A stretch of 64,000 nt of DNA, taken from NCBI RefSeq assembly GCF_011516635.5, contig NZ_CP096255.1, positions 7,748,501 through 7,812,500 on the forward strand. The letters are read 5' to 3'. Source of the DNA: Bradyrhizobium barranii subsp. apii (GTDB lineage Bacteria > Pseudomonadota > Alphaproteobacteria > Rhizobiales > Xanthobacteraceae). Below are positions 25,701 to 34,100 of the stretch, in pieces. A model generated the notes under the pieces. The model was not told where the DNA came from and searched no databases. It was given only the letters and a program-made list of their open reading frames with translations. The position numbers were made by a program, and so were the translations under genes. The stretch's first letter is position 1, and each line of letters opens with the position of its first letter.

Positions 25701-26840
25701 GTTGGTCGCGCTCAGTGCCGCGTACATGCGCGCCAGGCGGTCTTCCTCCTCGGCGATCCGCGCCTTCTCGGCCTCACGGTCGAAATTGTCGATCGCGAAG
25801 CAGACGTTCTCGGCGATGCGCAGCATGAGTGCGACGACCCCCTCGTCCTTCGCCCAGGACTTGCTGAGGAAGGACAGGATGACGCCGATGCTCTCGCCGT
25901 TCCGGATCAGGGGGGCCGCGATGCAGGCGGCAACACCCGTGTTGAGATTGGCCTGCTCCCACGGCGTTCCCCTGGTGCGACGCGCGAGATCGCGTTCGAC
26001 ATGGGGCTTCTGGGTTCGAAACACCTCGCCGGAAATGCCGCGACCATAGGGATTCTCGGGGTCGACGGAGTAGTGGGTCCGGGCCACGATCTCCAGATTC
26101 TCGCCGGTGCCGGCGACAGGCTTCAGCCAATGCGAGTCCGGCTCCTTCAGCAGAACGAAGGTCGCCAGCGACTTGCCGCCGTGTACCGAGGCGTCGCACA
26201 CGAGCTGATACAATTCCCGCTCGGTCTTCGCACGCAGGATGGCTTCGTTGGTCGCGCTGAGCGCGCCAAACATGCGGTTGAGCCGCCGCGTCGCGAGCTC
26301 ACTGGTCTGCCGCGCGGTCTCGCGCGCAAAATTGTCCAGCGCATAGGAGATGTTGGCCGACATCCGCTCGAACAGCGACACCATCTGCTCGTTCAGCGAG
26401 CCGGCTTCCCTGCGGGTCACATACAGCACTCCGACGCTCTTACCGCTGCAGAGCAACGGCAGCGCAGCCGCCGCGCCGATGTGGGCCTTGGCTGCGCCCT
26501 CGCGCCACGCCAGCGAGCGAGGATCATTCAGGTAGTCGTTGCTGATGCTCAGCTTCTGATTGCGAAAGGCTTCGCCGCCGACACCCGCTCCCTCGGGCGT
26601 GCCGGAGTCGGTCGTGATCTCGAGCGAACGCAGCCGCGCAACGTCATCGCCGCAACCGGCCGCAAAGCACAGCCGCCGGCCATCCGGCCCCACCAGGAAA
26701 ACCGCAACGGCCAAAAAGTCTCCGCTCGAAAACCCGGCGTCGCAGACCTTCTGGTACAGCTCGTCCGGCGATTTCGCGTAAAGGATCGCTTCGTTGATGG
26801 CGCTCAACGCTGCAAAGGTGCGCGCGAGGGTCGTCTGCAC
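22725..26840 (-). CDS. Five-GAF sensor with GGDEF and EAL domains (c-di-GMP turnover)
   Basis: A 1371-residue soluble protein. Five GAF units begin with a near-identical helix, ALSATNEAI, at about residues 11, 194, 376, 556 and 740, a period near 182. Each continues with a Y/F-LVC-A and GGKFTS-type core. GGDEF follows with intact catalytic GGDEF at 996-1000 and DLDRFKVINDSLGH before it. The EAL domain starts near 1085, with EAL at 1124-1126, AIDDFGTGYSSMSLM and KIDRSFVRDL. Both cyclase and phosphodiesterase motifs are complete, so it may make, degrade or switch between c-di-GMP activities according to GAF ligands. It has no TM helix. A GTG start at 26840 is preceded by GGGAG. The 295-bp upstream gap is divergent to the dehydrogenase gene and holds no other gene. 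Confidence 0.93.
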   Translation of the reverse strand: MQTTLARTFAALSAINEAILYAKSPDELYQKVCDAGFSSGDFLAVAVFLVGPDGRRLCFAAGCGDDVARLRSLEITTDSGTPEGAGVGGEAFRNQKLSISNDYLNDPRSLAWREGAAKAHIGAAAALPLLCSGKSVGVLYVTRREAGSLNEQMVSLFERMSANISYALDNFARETARQTSELATRRLNRMFGALSATNEAILRAKTERELYQLVCDASVHGGKSLATFVLLKEPDSHWLKPVAGTGENLEIVARTHYSVDPENPYGRGISGEVFRTQKPHVERDLARRTRGTPWEQANLNTGVAACIAAPLIRNGESIGVILSFLSKSWAKDEGVVALMLRIAENVCFAIDNFDREAEKARIAEEEDRLARMYAALSATNEAILRARSRAELFDLVCEATAKGAKFTSANIALVDHDAELLRVVACYGPNADMVRNFKFSTSDQVPEGRGLTGTAFRTRQPCISNDVQSDDRIAPWPANARRNGIGSSAALPLFNGDRVEGVFLFNSPERGTFTPEFVELLQRLQANVAFALENFDRADEKAKAEMQRNRLRGMLEALSATNEAIMRVKSRAELFEAVCEAAVLGGTFTSATIAMVDPTGRYLDIVVTKGECRSHVENWRFATSADEPEGRGLAGTAFRTKAPCVANELLTDVRATHWRRIARGQGTKSGGCFPLLKNGTDAVGVLLFLSPDEGTFTPDLIQLLGRLAENVSFALDNFARAEERSRAEAQKERLTRMFAAMSATNEAIVRAKSRTELFELVCQAASTGGKFTSTTIALAKADSDQLAIVAAAGPSAETTRNVRLSIDADRPEGRGMSGTAFRTRQPCVSNDYVNDSRVSAFHAVLQGDGARSGAAFPLITHGQPVGVMIYMSTEQETFTAEFVELLQRLADNVSFAMENFDRADEKNEADERIEYLASHDSLTDLPNRETFNGLLREAIDEAQRHDHRFAVLFIDLDRFKVINDSLGHEAGDLLLLEVGSRLRGALRETDVVARLGGDEFVVILDQCGEIDDVQRIATGLLVALAEPMELAGHECHTTASIGIAMYPANGSDVQTLTKNADMAMYLAKEDGKNGYRFFSKEVKTQSIERLSLESALRRALEREQFSLNYQPKVDMETGQITGVEALLRWTHPDLGSISPAQFIPLAEETGLIVPIGRWVVKEACAQAMAWQRRGLLPVSMAVNLSPRQFVDEHLLQDVDEALAASGMSPVLLQLEVTESMMMRNVGRALKVLDAIQSRGIRLAIDDFGTGYSSMSLMKHFPIDTIKIDRSFVRDLPQDSEDQAIAQAIISMGKALGMTVVAEGVENAEQEAFLRAHGCDEMQGFLISKPVPARQMAELLRPMELPVAPPLQPEPDLAATEAAALRLKRAVI

Positions 26841-27135
26841 GGTCTCAGCTCCCGGGCATTTCTGCCTAATTCTCCCGGGTGCTTTATGAACGGCGACGGC
26901 CTAAGTGGTCGTTATTGCGCGCTGCAAACCCGCGATCAAAGTGAACGAGCTGCGAACGGCCGGCGCCAAACTGTCGGGAATGCCGCCGCACGGGAGGATT
27001 ATTCGGCCAAAGGCGCGCGCTCGTCACGAATTTGCAGCCCTGTATTGGTTTACGGGAGATTGATATCGCTCCCACGCTTTGAGACGATGGCTCCCAACAA
27101 GCAGCCCGTTAAGGGCACAATGCCGAGGGAACGCC

Positions 27136-28187
27136 ATGCCCGTCGTCAAGACCGACCGCCTCACGCTCATCAGCGCCGCGCTGCTCCGCGCCGCCGGAGC
27201 TTCCGACGAAGAGGCCGATGCGGTGCCACAGGCTGCGTCAACGCCAACCTCGCCGGTCACGACTCCCACGGTGTGATCGCGGTTCCGACCTACATCGACC
27301 GCATCAAGGCCGGCCACATCGTGCCCGGCGCCAAATGGACCATCGTCCAGGAATCGCCGACCACGACGGTGATCGACGGCCAGTGGGGGTTCGGCTTCCA
27401 CGTCAACGCCAAGGCGATGGCGCTGACGATCGAGAAGGCGAAGACGGCGAACGTTGCCGCCTGCACCGTATTCCGGCAAAGCCATGTCGGTCGCCTCGCC
27501 GCCTATCCGTTGATGGCGATGCGCGAAGGCATGATCGGGATTGCGACGGCGGATTCCGGCCGCTCGCCAAAGCACGTGGCGCCGTTCGGGGGCAAGGAGG
27601 CTAGGCTCGGCACCAACCCGATCTCGATCGCGGTGCCGTCCGATCTCGACGCGCCGTTCTATCTCGACATGGCGACCTCGGCGGTTGCGGCCGGCAAGAT
27701 CCAACTCGCGGTCGCCCGCGGCGAGGAAATTCCGACGGGGTGGATCATCGATGCCGAGGGGCGGCACACCACCGACCCCACGCAATATCGCAAGGGCGGC
27801 GCGCTGCTGCCGCTCGGCGGCACCGAGGGCTACAAGGGCAGCGGCCTCGCCGCGATGGTCGAGGTGCTGTGCGGCCTGCTCACCGGCCTCGGCTTCGGTG
27901 TCGAACCGACCGGACGTCACAATGACGGATGCTTCATGGCGGTGTTCAACGTCGCAGCGTTCCGCCCGCTGAAGGATTTCAAGCGCGAGGTCGCCGAATT
28001 CGCGCACTATCTGAAATCGACGCCACCTTCTGAAGGCAGCAAGGGCGTGTACTATCCCGGCGAGATCGAGGGGTTGCGCGAGCAGCAACGCCTGCGCGAC
28101 GGCATCGAGATCGAGGATGCGACCTGGGAAAAACTGCGCGCGCTGGCGGGCGAGTACCGGCTCGACACGGTCCTCGATCTGGCCTGA
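27136..28187 (+). pseudogene. Malate/L-lactate dehydrogenase-family (Ldh2) oxidoreductase, one-base frame break
   Basis: Starts at 27136 (GAGGGA upstream) as MPVVKTDRLTLISAALLRAAGA, then the frame is lost near 27224 after EEADAV. Reading resumes in the adjacent frame as TGCVNANLAGHDSHGVIAVPTYIDRI and runs to 28187 without fault. Adding one G in GGTGCCACAGG gives VATGCVNANL and a 350-residue protein, the family's normal length. The His of GHDSHG, FRQSHVGRL, LGTNPISIAVP and GGTEGYKGSGLA are intact. These enzymes reduce 2-oxoacids or related keto acids with NAD(P)H. It precedes the LLM gene by 19 bp in an apparent operon. It may be a sequencing error or a true recent lesion. Confidence 0.8.
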
Positions 28188-28206
28188 CGGAATTTGGGAG
28201 AACAGC

Positions 28207-29574
28207 ATGACGCGGCAGATGGTACTGGTCGGCTTCCTCCAGGCGCAGAACTGCACGAATTTGCCGAGCTCGTGGCGGCATCCGGACTCGCGCGACGATT
28301 CGATGTCGGCGGACTATTATCAAGAGATCGCGAAAATCCTCGAAGCCGGCAAGTTCCACATGGCGTTCTTCGACGATCGGCTGGCGATGCCGGACCGCTA
28401 CGGCAATGACCACGCCCACACCGTCGAATACGGCATCCGCTGCGTGAAGATGGATCCGCTGATCGTGCTGACCACGATGGGCCTGGTCACCGACAAGCTC
28501 GGCCTCGGCGCCACTTGCTCGACCACCTATTACGAGCCCTTCGACGTCGCGCGCCGCTTCGCGACCCTCGATTTGATGTCCGGCGGGCGCGCGGGCTGGA
28601 ACGTCGTGACCTCGCTCAATGACGGCGAGGCCCTCAACATGGGCCGCGACTCCCATCCCGAACATGATTCGCGCTACGACCGCGCCGACGAATTCATGGA
28701 GGTCGTGCTCGGGCATTGGGACACCTGGGAAGACGGCGCGCTCATCATGGACAAGAAGAGCGGCCGCTTTGCCGATCCGGCCAAGGTGAAGCGGCTCGAT
28801 CACAAGGGCGCGGCCTTCAAGTCCCGCGGACCCTTCACCGTGCCGCGCTCGGACCAGGGCCATCCCGTCATCATCCAGGCCGGCGCATCCGGCCGCGGCC
28901 AGCGCTTTGCCGGCCATTGGGGCGAGGTGATCTTCACGGCTGCGCGCAATCTCGCCGGTGCCAAGGAAGGTTATGCCGCCGTCCGAAACGAGGCAGCCAA
29001 GGCTGGCCGCGATCCCGATCAGATGCGCCTTTGCAATTTGACGACGCCGGTCTGCGCCGCGACCAAGGCCGAGGCTGAGGACAAGATGGCGCTGATCAAC
29101 AAGCTGCCGCTCGAGATCGACGCGCTGTCGCTGCTGGCTGAAGCGCTCAATTACGATTTCGCCTCCAAGGACCTCGACGAGCCGTTGACGACGGACGATC
29201 TGAAGAGCATGCAGGGTATTCTGGGCCTCCGCGACGGCGTGCTGAAGAATTCCGGCAAGAGCAATCCGAGCGCGCGCGACTTCGTCACCTTCTCGGGCCG
29301 CGGCCAGGTCCACGACGCCATGGTCGGCGGTCCCAAGGAGATCGCGGACAGACTGGAAGAGATGTTCGTCGAGCGTGGCTGCGACGGCTTTGTCATCGCC
29401 GCGACCTATGTGCCCGGCTCCTATGCGGACTTTGTGCAACACGTCGTGCCGGAGCTGCAACGGCGCGGCTTGTTCCAGAAGGAGTATCGGGGCAAGACAC
29501 TCCGCGAAAATCTCGGGCTGAAGCGGCCCACGGCCGGCGCCTGGAAGGTGCAGCCGCGCGATGCCGCGGAATAA
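28207..29574 (+). CDS. LLM-class flavin-dependent monooxygenase (NtaA/SnaA/DszA type)
   Basis: A 455-residue bacterial luciferase-like TIM-barrel enzyme that uses reduced FMN from a separate reductase and O2. Family features are HMAFFDDRLAMPD, LGATCSTTYYEPFDVARRFATLD, GRAGWNVVTS and GHPVIIQAGASGRGQRFA, with the conserved WNVVTS flavin region and a late GPKEIADRLEEMF helix. Homologues degrade chelators, sulfur heterocycles and other xenobiotics. It follows the Ldh2 gene by 19 bp and precedes the FAH gene by 15 bp; together these suggest ring or C-heteroatom oxidation followed by hydrolysis of a keto product. No reductase gene is adjacent. Confidence 0.9.
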   Translation: MTRQMVLVGFLQAQNCTNLPSSWRHPDSRDDSMSADYYQEIAKILEAGKFHMAFFDDRLAMPDRYGNDHAHTVEYGIRCVKMDPLIVLTTMGLVTDKLGLGATCSTTYYEPFDVARRFATLDLMSGGRAGWNVVTSLNDGEALNMGRDSHPEHDSRYDRADEFMEVVLGHWDTWEDGALIMDKKSGRFADPAKVKRLDHKGAAFKSRGPFTVPRSDQGHPVIIQAGASGRGQRFAGHWGEVIFTAARNLAGAKEGYAAVRNEAAKAGRDPDQMRLCNLTTPVCAATKAEAEDKMALINKLPLEIDALSLLAEALNYDFASKDLDEPLTTDDLKSMQGILGLRDGVLKNSGKSNPSARDFVTFSGRGQVHDAMVGGPKEIADRLEEMFVERGCDGFVIAATYVPGSYADFVQHVVPELQRRGLFQKEYRGKTLRENLGLKRPTAGAWKVQPRDAAE

Positions 29575-29589
29575 CAACGAGGACAGAGC

Positions 29590-30375
29590 ATGCGCTGGCT
29601 GAAATTCACTGCCTCGGACAAGACCTCCTGGGGAATTGTCGAGGGCGACCAGGTGATCGCGGTCGACGGCGATCCCTTTGGCGAATGGCAGCGCACCTCG
29701 CGCACGCATCCGCTGGCGCAGGTTCGGATCGAGCTGCCGCTGATCCCGCGCACCTTCTATTGCGTCGGCTTGAACTATCTGAAGCACCTGAAGGAAGCCG
29801 CCGACAAGCGCGGCGAGGTGCCGGCCGTCCCTGATAGACCCGAGATCGGCTACCGCGCCCAGAACGCGCTGATCGCGCATGACGAGGACGTCGTGATCCC
29901 GTCCTTTGCGACGGACAAGATCCACTATGAAGGCGAGCTCGTCGTCGTGATCGGCAAGAAGGTGAAGCATCTCACCAAGCAAAATGCGATGGATTGCGTG
30001 TTCGGCTACACCATCGGCAACGACGTCAGCGAACGCAGCTGGCAGAAGGCCGATCGCAGCCTGTGGCGCTCGAAGAACGCCGACACGTTCAAGCCGATGG
30101 GCCCGTGGATCGAAACCGAGGCCAATCTGGCGAAAATGGAAACCGTCGTCCGGGTCAACGGCAAGGAGACCAACCGCTTCTACACCAACGACATGATCTT
30201 CGGCGTGGTGCCGTTCCTGGTCGAGCTGACGAAGTACTTCACGCTGTGGCCCGGCGACGTGATCTGGATGGGCACGGACGGCGCCTCGCCTGACATCGGG
30301 CACGGCGACGTGGTGGAGATCGACATCACCGGCGTGGGGACATTGCGGAACAGGTTTGTGCGGGAGCAGCGGTAG
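29590..30375 (+). CDS. Fumarylacetoacetate hydrolase-family enzyme
   Basis: A 261-residue FAH-fold protein. FYCVGLNYLKHLKEAA gives the active-site lid region, KIHYEGELVVVIGK carries the metal-binding E-x-E, and GYTIGNDVSERSWQK and FKPMGPWI follow. TNDMIFGVVPFLVELTKYFTLWPGD and GHGDVVEIDITGVG complete the fold, with a metal ligand Asp in the first part. Members hydrolyse C-C bonds of 2-keto products, decarboxylate oxaloacetate or act on acylpyruvates. It is the last gene of the Ldh2-LLM-FAH group, and its stop is followed by a partial RPE-like sequence and a REP pair. Confidence 0.88.
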   Translation: MRWLKFTASDKTSWGIVEGDQVIAVDGDPFGEWQRTSRTHPLAQVRIELPLIPRTFYCVGLNYLKHLKEAADKRGEVPAVPDRPEIGYRAQNALIAHDEDVVIPSFATDKIHYEGELVVVIGKKVKHLTKQNAMDCVFGYTIGNDVSERSWQKADRSLWRSKNADTFKPMGPWIETEANLAKMETVVRVNGKETNRFYTNDMIFGVVPFLVELTKYFTLWPGDVIWMGTDGASPDIGHGDVVEIDITGVGTLRNRFVREQR

Positions 30376-30393
30376 TCCTCATCCTGAGGAGCC

Positions 30394-30482
30394 GTAGGGT
30401 GGGCAAAGCGAAGCGTGCCCACCGCATTCGTAATGGAGGCGAGATGGCGGGCACGGCGCAAGCGCGCCTTTGCCCACCCTAC
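30394..30482. repeat. REP pair (BIME-like), with adjoining partial RPE repeat
   Basis: REP units at 30394-30423 (GTAGGGTGGGCAAAG...CGTGCCCACC) and 30446-30482 in inverse orientation, of the same family as those flanking the RAYT gene. Just left, at about 30376-30392, CTCATCCTGAGGAGCC matches one end of the repeat at 36187. The pair lies between convergent genes. Confidence 0.82.
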
Positions 30483-30506
30483 GGCACCACGGCACTTCCC
30501 ACGCAA

Positions 30507-30961
30507 TCAAAACGGCAGCGCCACACTCGTCTTGATCTCCTTCAGCACCACGTTGCTGCGGACGTAGCGGATGCCGGGAATGCGGAACATGAACTCGTCG
30601 AGGAATCTGTTGTAGGCCGCCATGTCCTGCACGACGACGCGCAAATGATAGTCGGCGTCGCCCGTGGTCGCGAAACACTCCAGCACTTCGCGCCGCGTGG
30701 TCACCCGCGCGACGAACTCGTCGACGAATTTGGCATCGTGCCGCTCCAGCGAGACATGCAGGATGGCCGACATCGCAAAGCCCGCCTGCTCGCGCGCGAT
30801 CAGCGCGGCATACCCTGGATGACGCCGGCCTCCTCCAGCGCACGCACCCGGCGCCAGCACGCCGAGGTGGACATGCCGACCTCGTCGGCGAGCTGCTGGT
30901 TGGTGGCGCGGCCGTCCGTCTGGAGATGGGCGAGAATCCGCGCGTCCTGCTCTTCAATCAT
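30507..30961 (-). pseudogene. Lrp/AsnC-family regulator, one-base frame break
   Basis: Reading from 30961 gives MIEEQDARILAHLQTDGRATN...STSACWRRVRALEEAGVIQG, a complete winged HTH, then a premature stop after MPR. The next frame begins YAALIAREQAGFAMSAILHV and ends normally at 30507 with SNVVLKEIKTSVALPF. Restoring one base near 30812 joins them as VIQGYAALI and gives 151 residues, typical of Lrp. The ligand domain has GDADYHLRVVVQDMAAYNRFLDEF. It is divergent from the indolepyruvate oxidoreductase gene across an operator-like inverted repeat, so it is likely its amino-acid-responsive regulator if functional. Confidence 0.8.
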
Positions 30962-30972
30962 GGAAGCCCCCG

Positions 30973-31023
30973 ATTCGGTAACTTCTACCGAATTATGCCA
31001 TACTCCGCAAAATTTTACCGAAT
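30973..31023. promoter_or_regulatory. Lrp-type operator: ATTCGGTA/TACCGAAT inverted repeat plus third copy
   Basis: ATTCGGTA at 30973-30980 and TACCGAAT at 30986-30993 form a perfect 8-bp inverted repeat with a 5-bp spacer. A third half, TACCGAAT, lies at 31016-31023, 30 bp on, on the same face of the helix, followed by the same TAT. The array is in the divergent gap between the Lrp gene and the indolepyruvate oxidoreductase gene, as expected for autoregulation and target control. Confidence 0.6.
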
Positions 31024-31113
31024 TATCGATCAAGACAGGGTGAATAGGCAAGACCTACCAGCCTCCCCGGCATACCCTCCCGTCATCCGGCAGGATGCCG
31101 CACGAGGTCCGCC

Positions 31114-34100
31114 ATGGACGCCGTTCCATCACTCGACAGCTACGAGCTCTCAGACCGCTACGATCGCGAAGAGGGCCGTGTCTTCCTCACTGGCACGCAG
31201 GCCATCGTCCGCATTGCGCTCGATCAGGCGCGGCGCGACCGCGCCGCCGGGCTGAACACCGCCGGCTTCATCTCCGGCTATCGTGGCTCGCCGCTCGGCG
31301 GCGTCGATCTCGAGCTCTGGCGCATCCAGGAGCGGCTCAAGCGGGATCGCATCGAATTTCTCCCCGCGGTGAACGAGGACCTCGCGGCAACCGCGGTGCT
31401 CGGCTCGCAGCAGGTCGAGACGCAGGCAGATCGCGAAGTCGATGGCGTGTTCGGGCTCTGGTACGGCAAGGGCCCAGGCGTCGATCGCTCCGGCGACGCC
31501 CTCAAGCACGGCAACGCCTACGGCTCTTCCCCGCATGGCGGCGTGCTGGTCGTCGCCGGCGACGACCATGGCTGCGTCTCCTCCTCGATGCCGCACCAGT
31601 CCGATGTCGCCTTCATGAGCTGGTTCATGCCGACGCTGCACCCCGCAAGCGTCAGCGAATATCTCGAGTTCGGCGAATACGGCTACGCGCTGAGCCGCTT
31701 CTCCGGCATGTGGGTCGGCTTCAAGGCGATCTCGGAAATCGTGGAGTCAGGTGCATCCGTCGCGCTGCACCCGCCGCGCGCCTTCCAGACGCCTGACTTC
31801 ACGCCGCCGCCGGGCGGACTGCACTATCGCTGGCCCGACCTGCCGGGCCCCCAGATCGAGGAGCGGCTGGAGGCGAAGAAGCACGCGGTTTACGCCTTTG
31901 CAAAAGCCAATCCGATCGATCGCCACATCTACGATATTCCCAATGCCACTTACGGCATCGTCACGACGGGCAAGGCGCATCTCGACCTGATGGAGGCCCT
32001 GCGGTTGATGGGCCTCAATGAAGCGGCCTGCCGCGACATCGGCATCGACGTCTACAAGGTCGGCATGGTCTGGCCGCTGGCGCTGCATGACGCGATGGAC
32101 TTCGTGAAGGGCAAGCGCGAGATCCTCGTCGTCGAGGAAAAGCGCGGCATCATCGAGAGCCAGTTCAAGGAATATTTTTACGACTATCCAGGCTCAAAGC
32201 CCGAGCGCGTGGTCGGCAAGCACGACGAGCGAGGGGCGCGGCTGATCTCCTGGATCGGCGAATTGTCGCCGCGTGCGCTTGCTGGCGTGCTCGCACGCCG
32301 GCTCGACCCGATGTTCCCAGGCCTCAATCTCGCCGCGCGCGCGGCCGCCTTGATGCCCGAGGCCGCGCGCACGATCAACGTCAGCGGTGCGACGCGCACG
32401 CCGTATTTCTGCTCCGGATGTCCGCACAACACGTCGACGAAGGTGCCGGAAGGCTCCAAGGCGCTGGCCGGCATCGGCTGCCATTTCATGGCGAGCTGGA
32501 TGGACCGCGAGACCTCCTCGCTGATCCAGATGGGCGGCGAAGGCGTCAACTGGGCGGCGTCGTCACGCTTCACCGGCCACAAGCACGTGTTCCAGAATCT
32601 CGGCGAAGGCACCTACTACCACTCCGGCTCGATGGCGATCCGGCAGGCGATCGCCGCCAGGGCCAACATCACCTACAAGATCCTGTTCAACGATGCCGTG
32701 GCGATGACCGGCGGCCAGCCGGTCGACGGTCCCATCAGCGTGCATGCCATCGCCCACAGCGTTCGCGCCGAAGGCGTGGGACGCATCGCGCTGGTGTCGG
32801 ACGATCCCGCGCAATTCTTGCCGGCAGACCTGCCGATCGGTGTGACGATCCATCCGCGCGAGGAGATGGACGCCGTGCAGCGCGAGCTGCGAGACATTTC
32901 CGGCGTCTCCGTCCTGATTTATCAGCAGACCTGCGCCACCGAGAAGCGTCGCCGGCGCAAACGCGGACAGATGGCCGACCCAAAGCGCTTTGCCTATATC
33001 AACGATCTCGTTTGCGAAGGCTGCGGCGACTGCTCGGTCGAATCCAACTGCCTCAGCGTCGAGCCAAGGGAGACGCCGTTCGGTCGCAAGCGCCAGATCA
33101 ACCTCTCGTCCTGCAACAAGGATTTTTCCTGCCTCAACGGCTTCTGCCCGAGCTTTGTCACCGTCGAAGGCGCGACGCGCCGGAAGAAGAGTGCGAGCGA
33201 GATCGACGTAGTCGGTCGCGCGGCTACGCTTCCCCTGCCCGCTCCCGCCACGCTCGATCGTCCCTACGATTTGCTCGTGACCGGCGTCGGCGGCACCGGC
33301 GTGATCACGGTCGGCCCGCTGATCGGCATGGCCGCGCATCTCGAGCGGCGTGGCGTCTCCGTGCTGGATTTCACCGGCTTTGCACAGAAATTTGGTCCCG
33401 TGCTGAGCTTCATCCGCCTTGCATCAAGTCCGGACGAGCTGCATCAGGTCCGCATCGACCAGGGCGCGGCCGACGCGCTGATCGGCTGCGACCTCGTCGT
33501 CAGTTCCTCACCTAAGGCGTCCGGCACCTATCGCCGCGGCATGCGCGCCGCGGTCAACACCGCGGAGATGCCGACCGGCGACGTCGTCCGCTTCCGCGAC
33601 GCCGATCTCGCCTCGCCTGCCCGCCTGCGCGCGATCCGACAAGTCATTGGCAACGACAATCTCGACACCATCAACGCCAACGCGCTCGCCGAGCGGCTGC
33701 TCGGCGATGCAGTCTATGCCAACATCATCATGCTCGGTTTCGCCTGGCAACGCGGGCTTATTCCTGTCGCGCTGCAAGCGCTGTTGCGCGCGATCGAGCT
33801 CAACGGCGTCGCGGTCGAGCGGAACAAGCAGGCCTTTGCCTGGGGCCGGATCGCCGCGGCCGATCCGGAGTTTTTGCCGGGGAGTGACGAAGCGCCCGAA
33901 GCCGAGACGCTCGATCAGATCATCGATCGCCGCGCCGATTTCCTCGCCGCCTATCAAGACGCCGCCTATGCGATGCGCTATCGGGCGACCGTCGCGAGGG
34001 TCCGCCGGGCCGAAGCCGCTCTGAGCAGTGAGGTGCTGACCGAGGCGGTCGCGCGCGCCCTGTTCAAGCTGATGGCCTACAAGGACGAATACGAGGTGGC

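Noticed and set aside
27215..27232. Programmed frameshift in the Ldh2 gene
   Set aside because: No slippery heptamer or downstream hairpin, and this family is not known to use frameshifting; a deletion or read error is simpler.
24846..28187. 1113-codon plus-strand frame running into the Ldh2 gene
   Set aside because: Its first ~760 codons are antisense to the GAF region and only the last part is the dehydrogenase. The dehydrogenase has its own ATG and RBS at 27136 in the neighbouring frame.
27979..30303. 774-codon open frame on the minus strand
   Set aside because: It lies antisense to the LLM and FAH genes, and the translation is rich in His, Arg and Gly with no motif; it is a shadow in GC-rich coding DNA.
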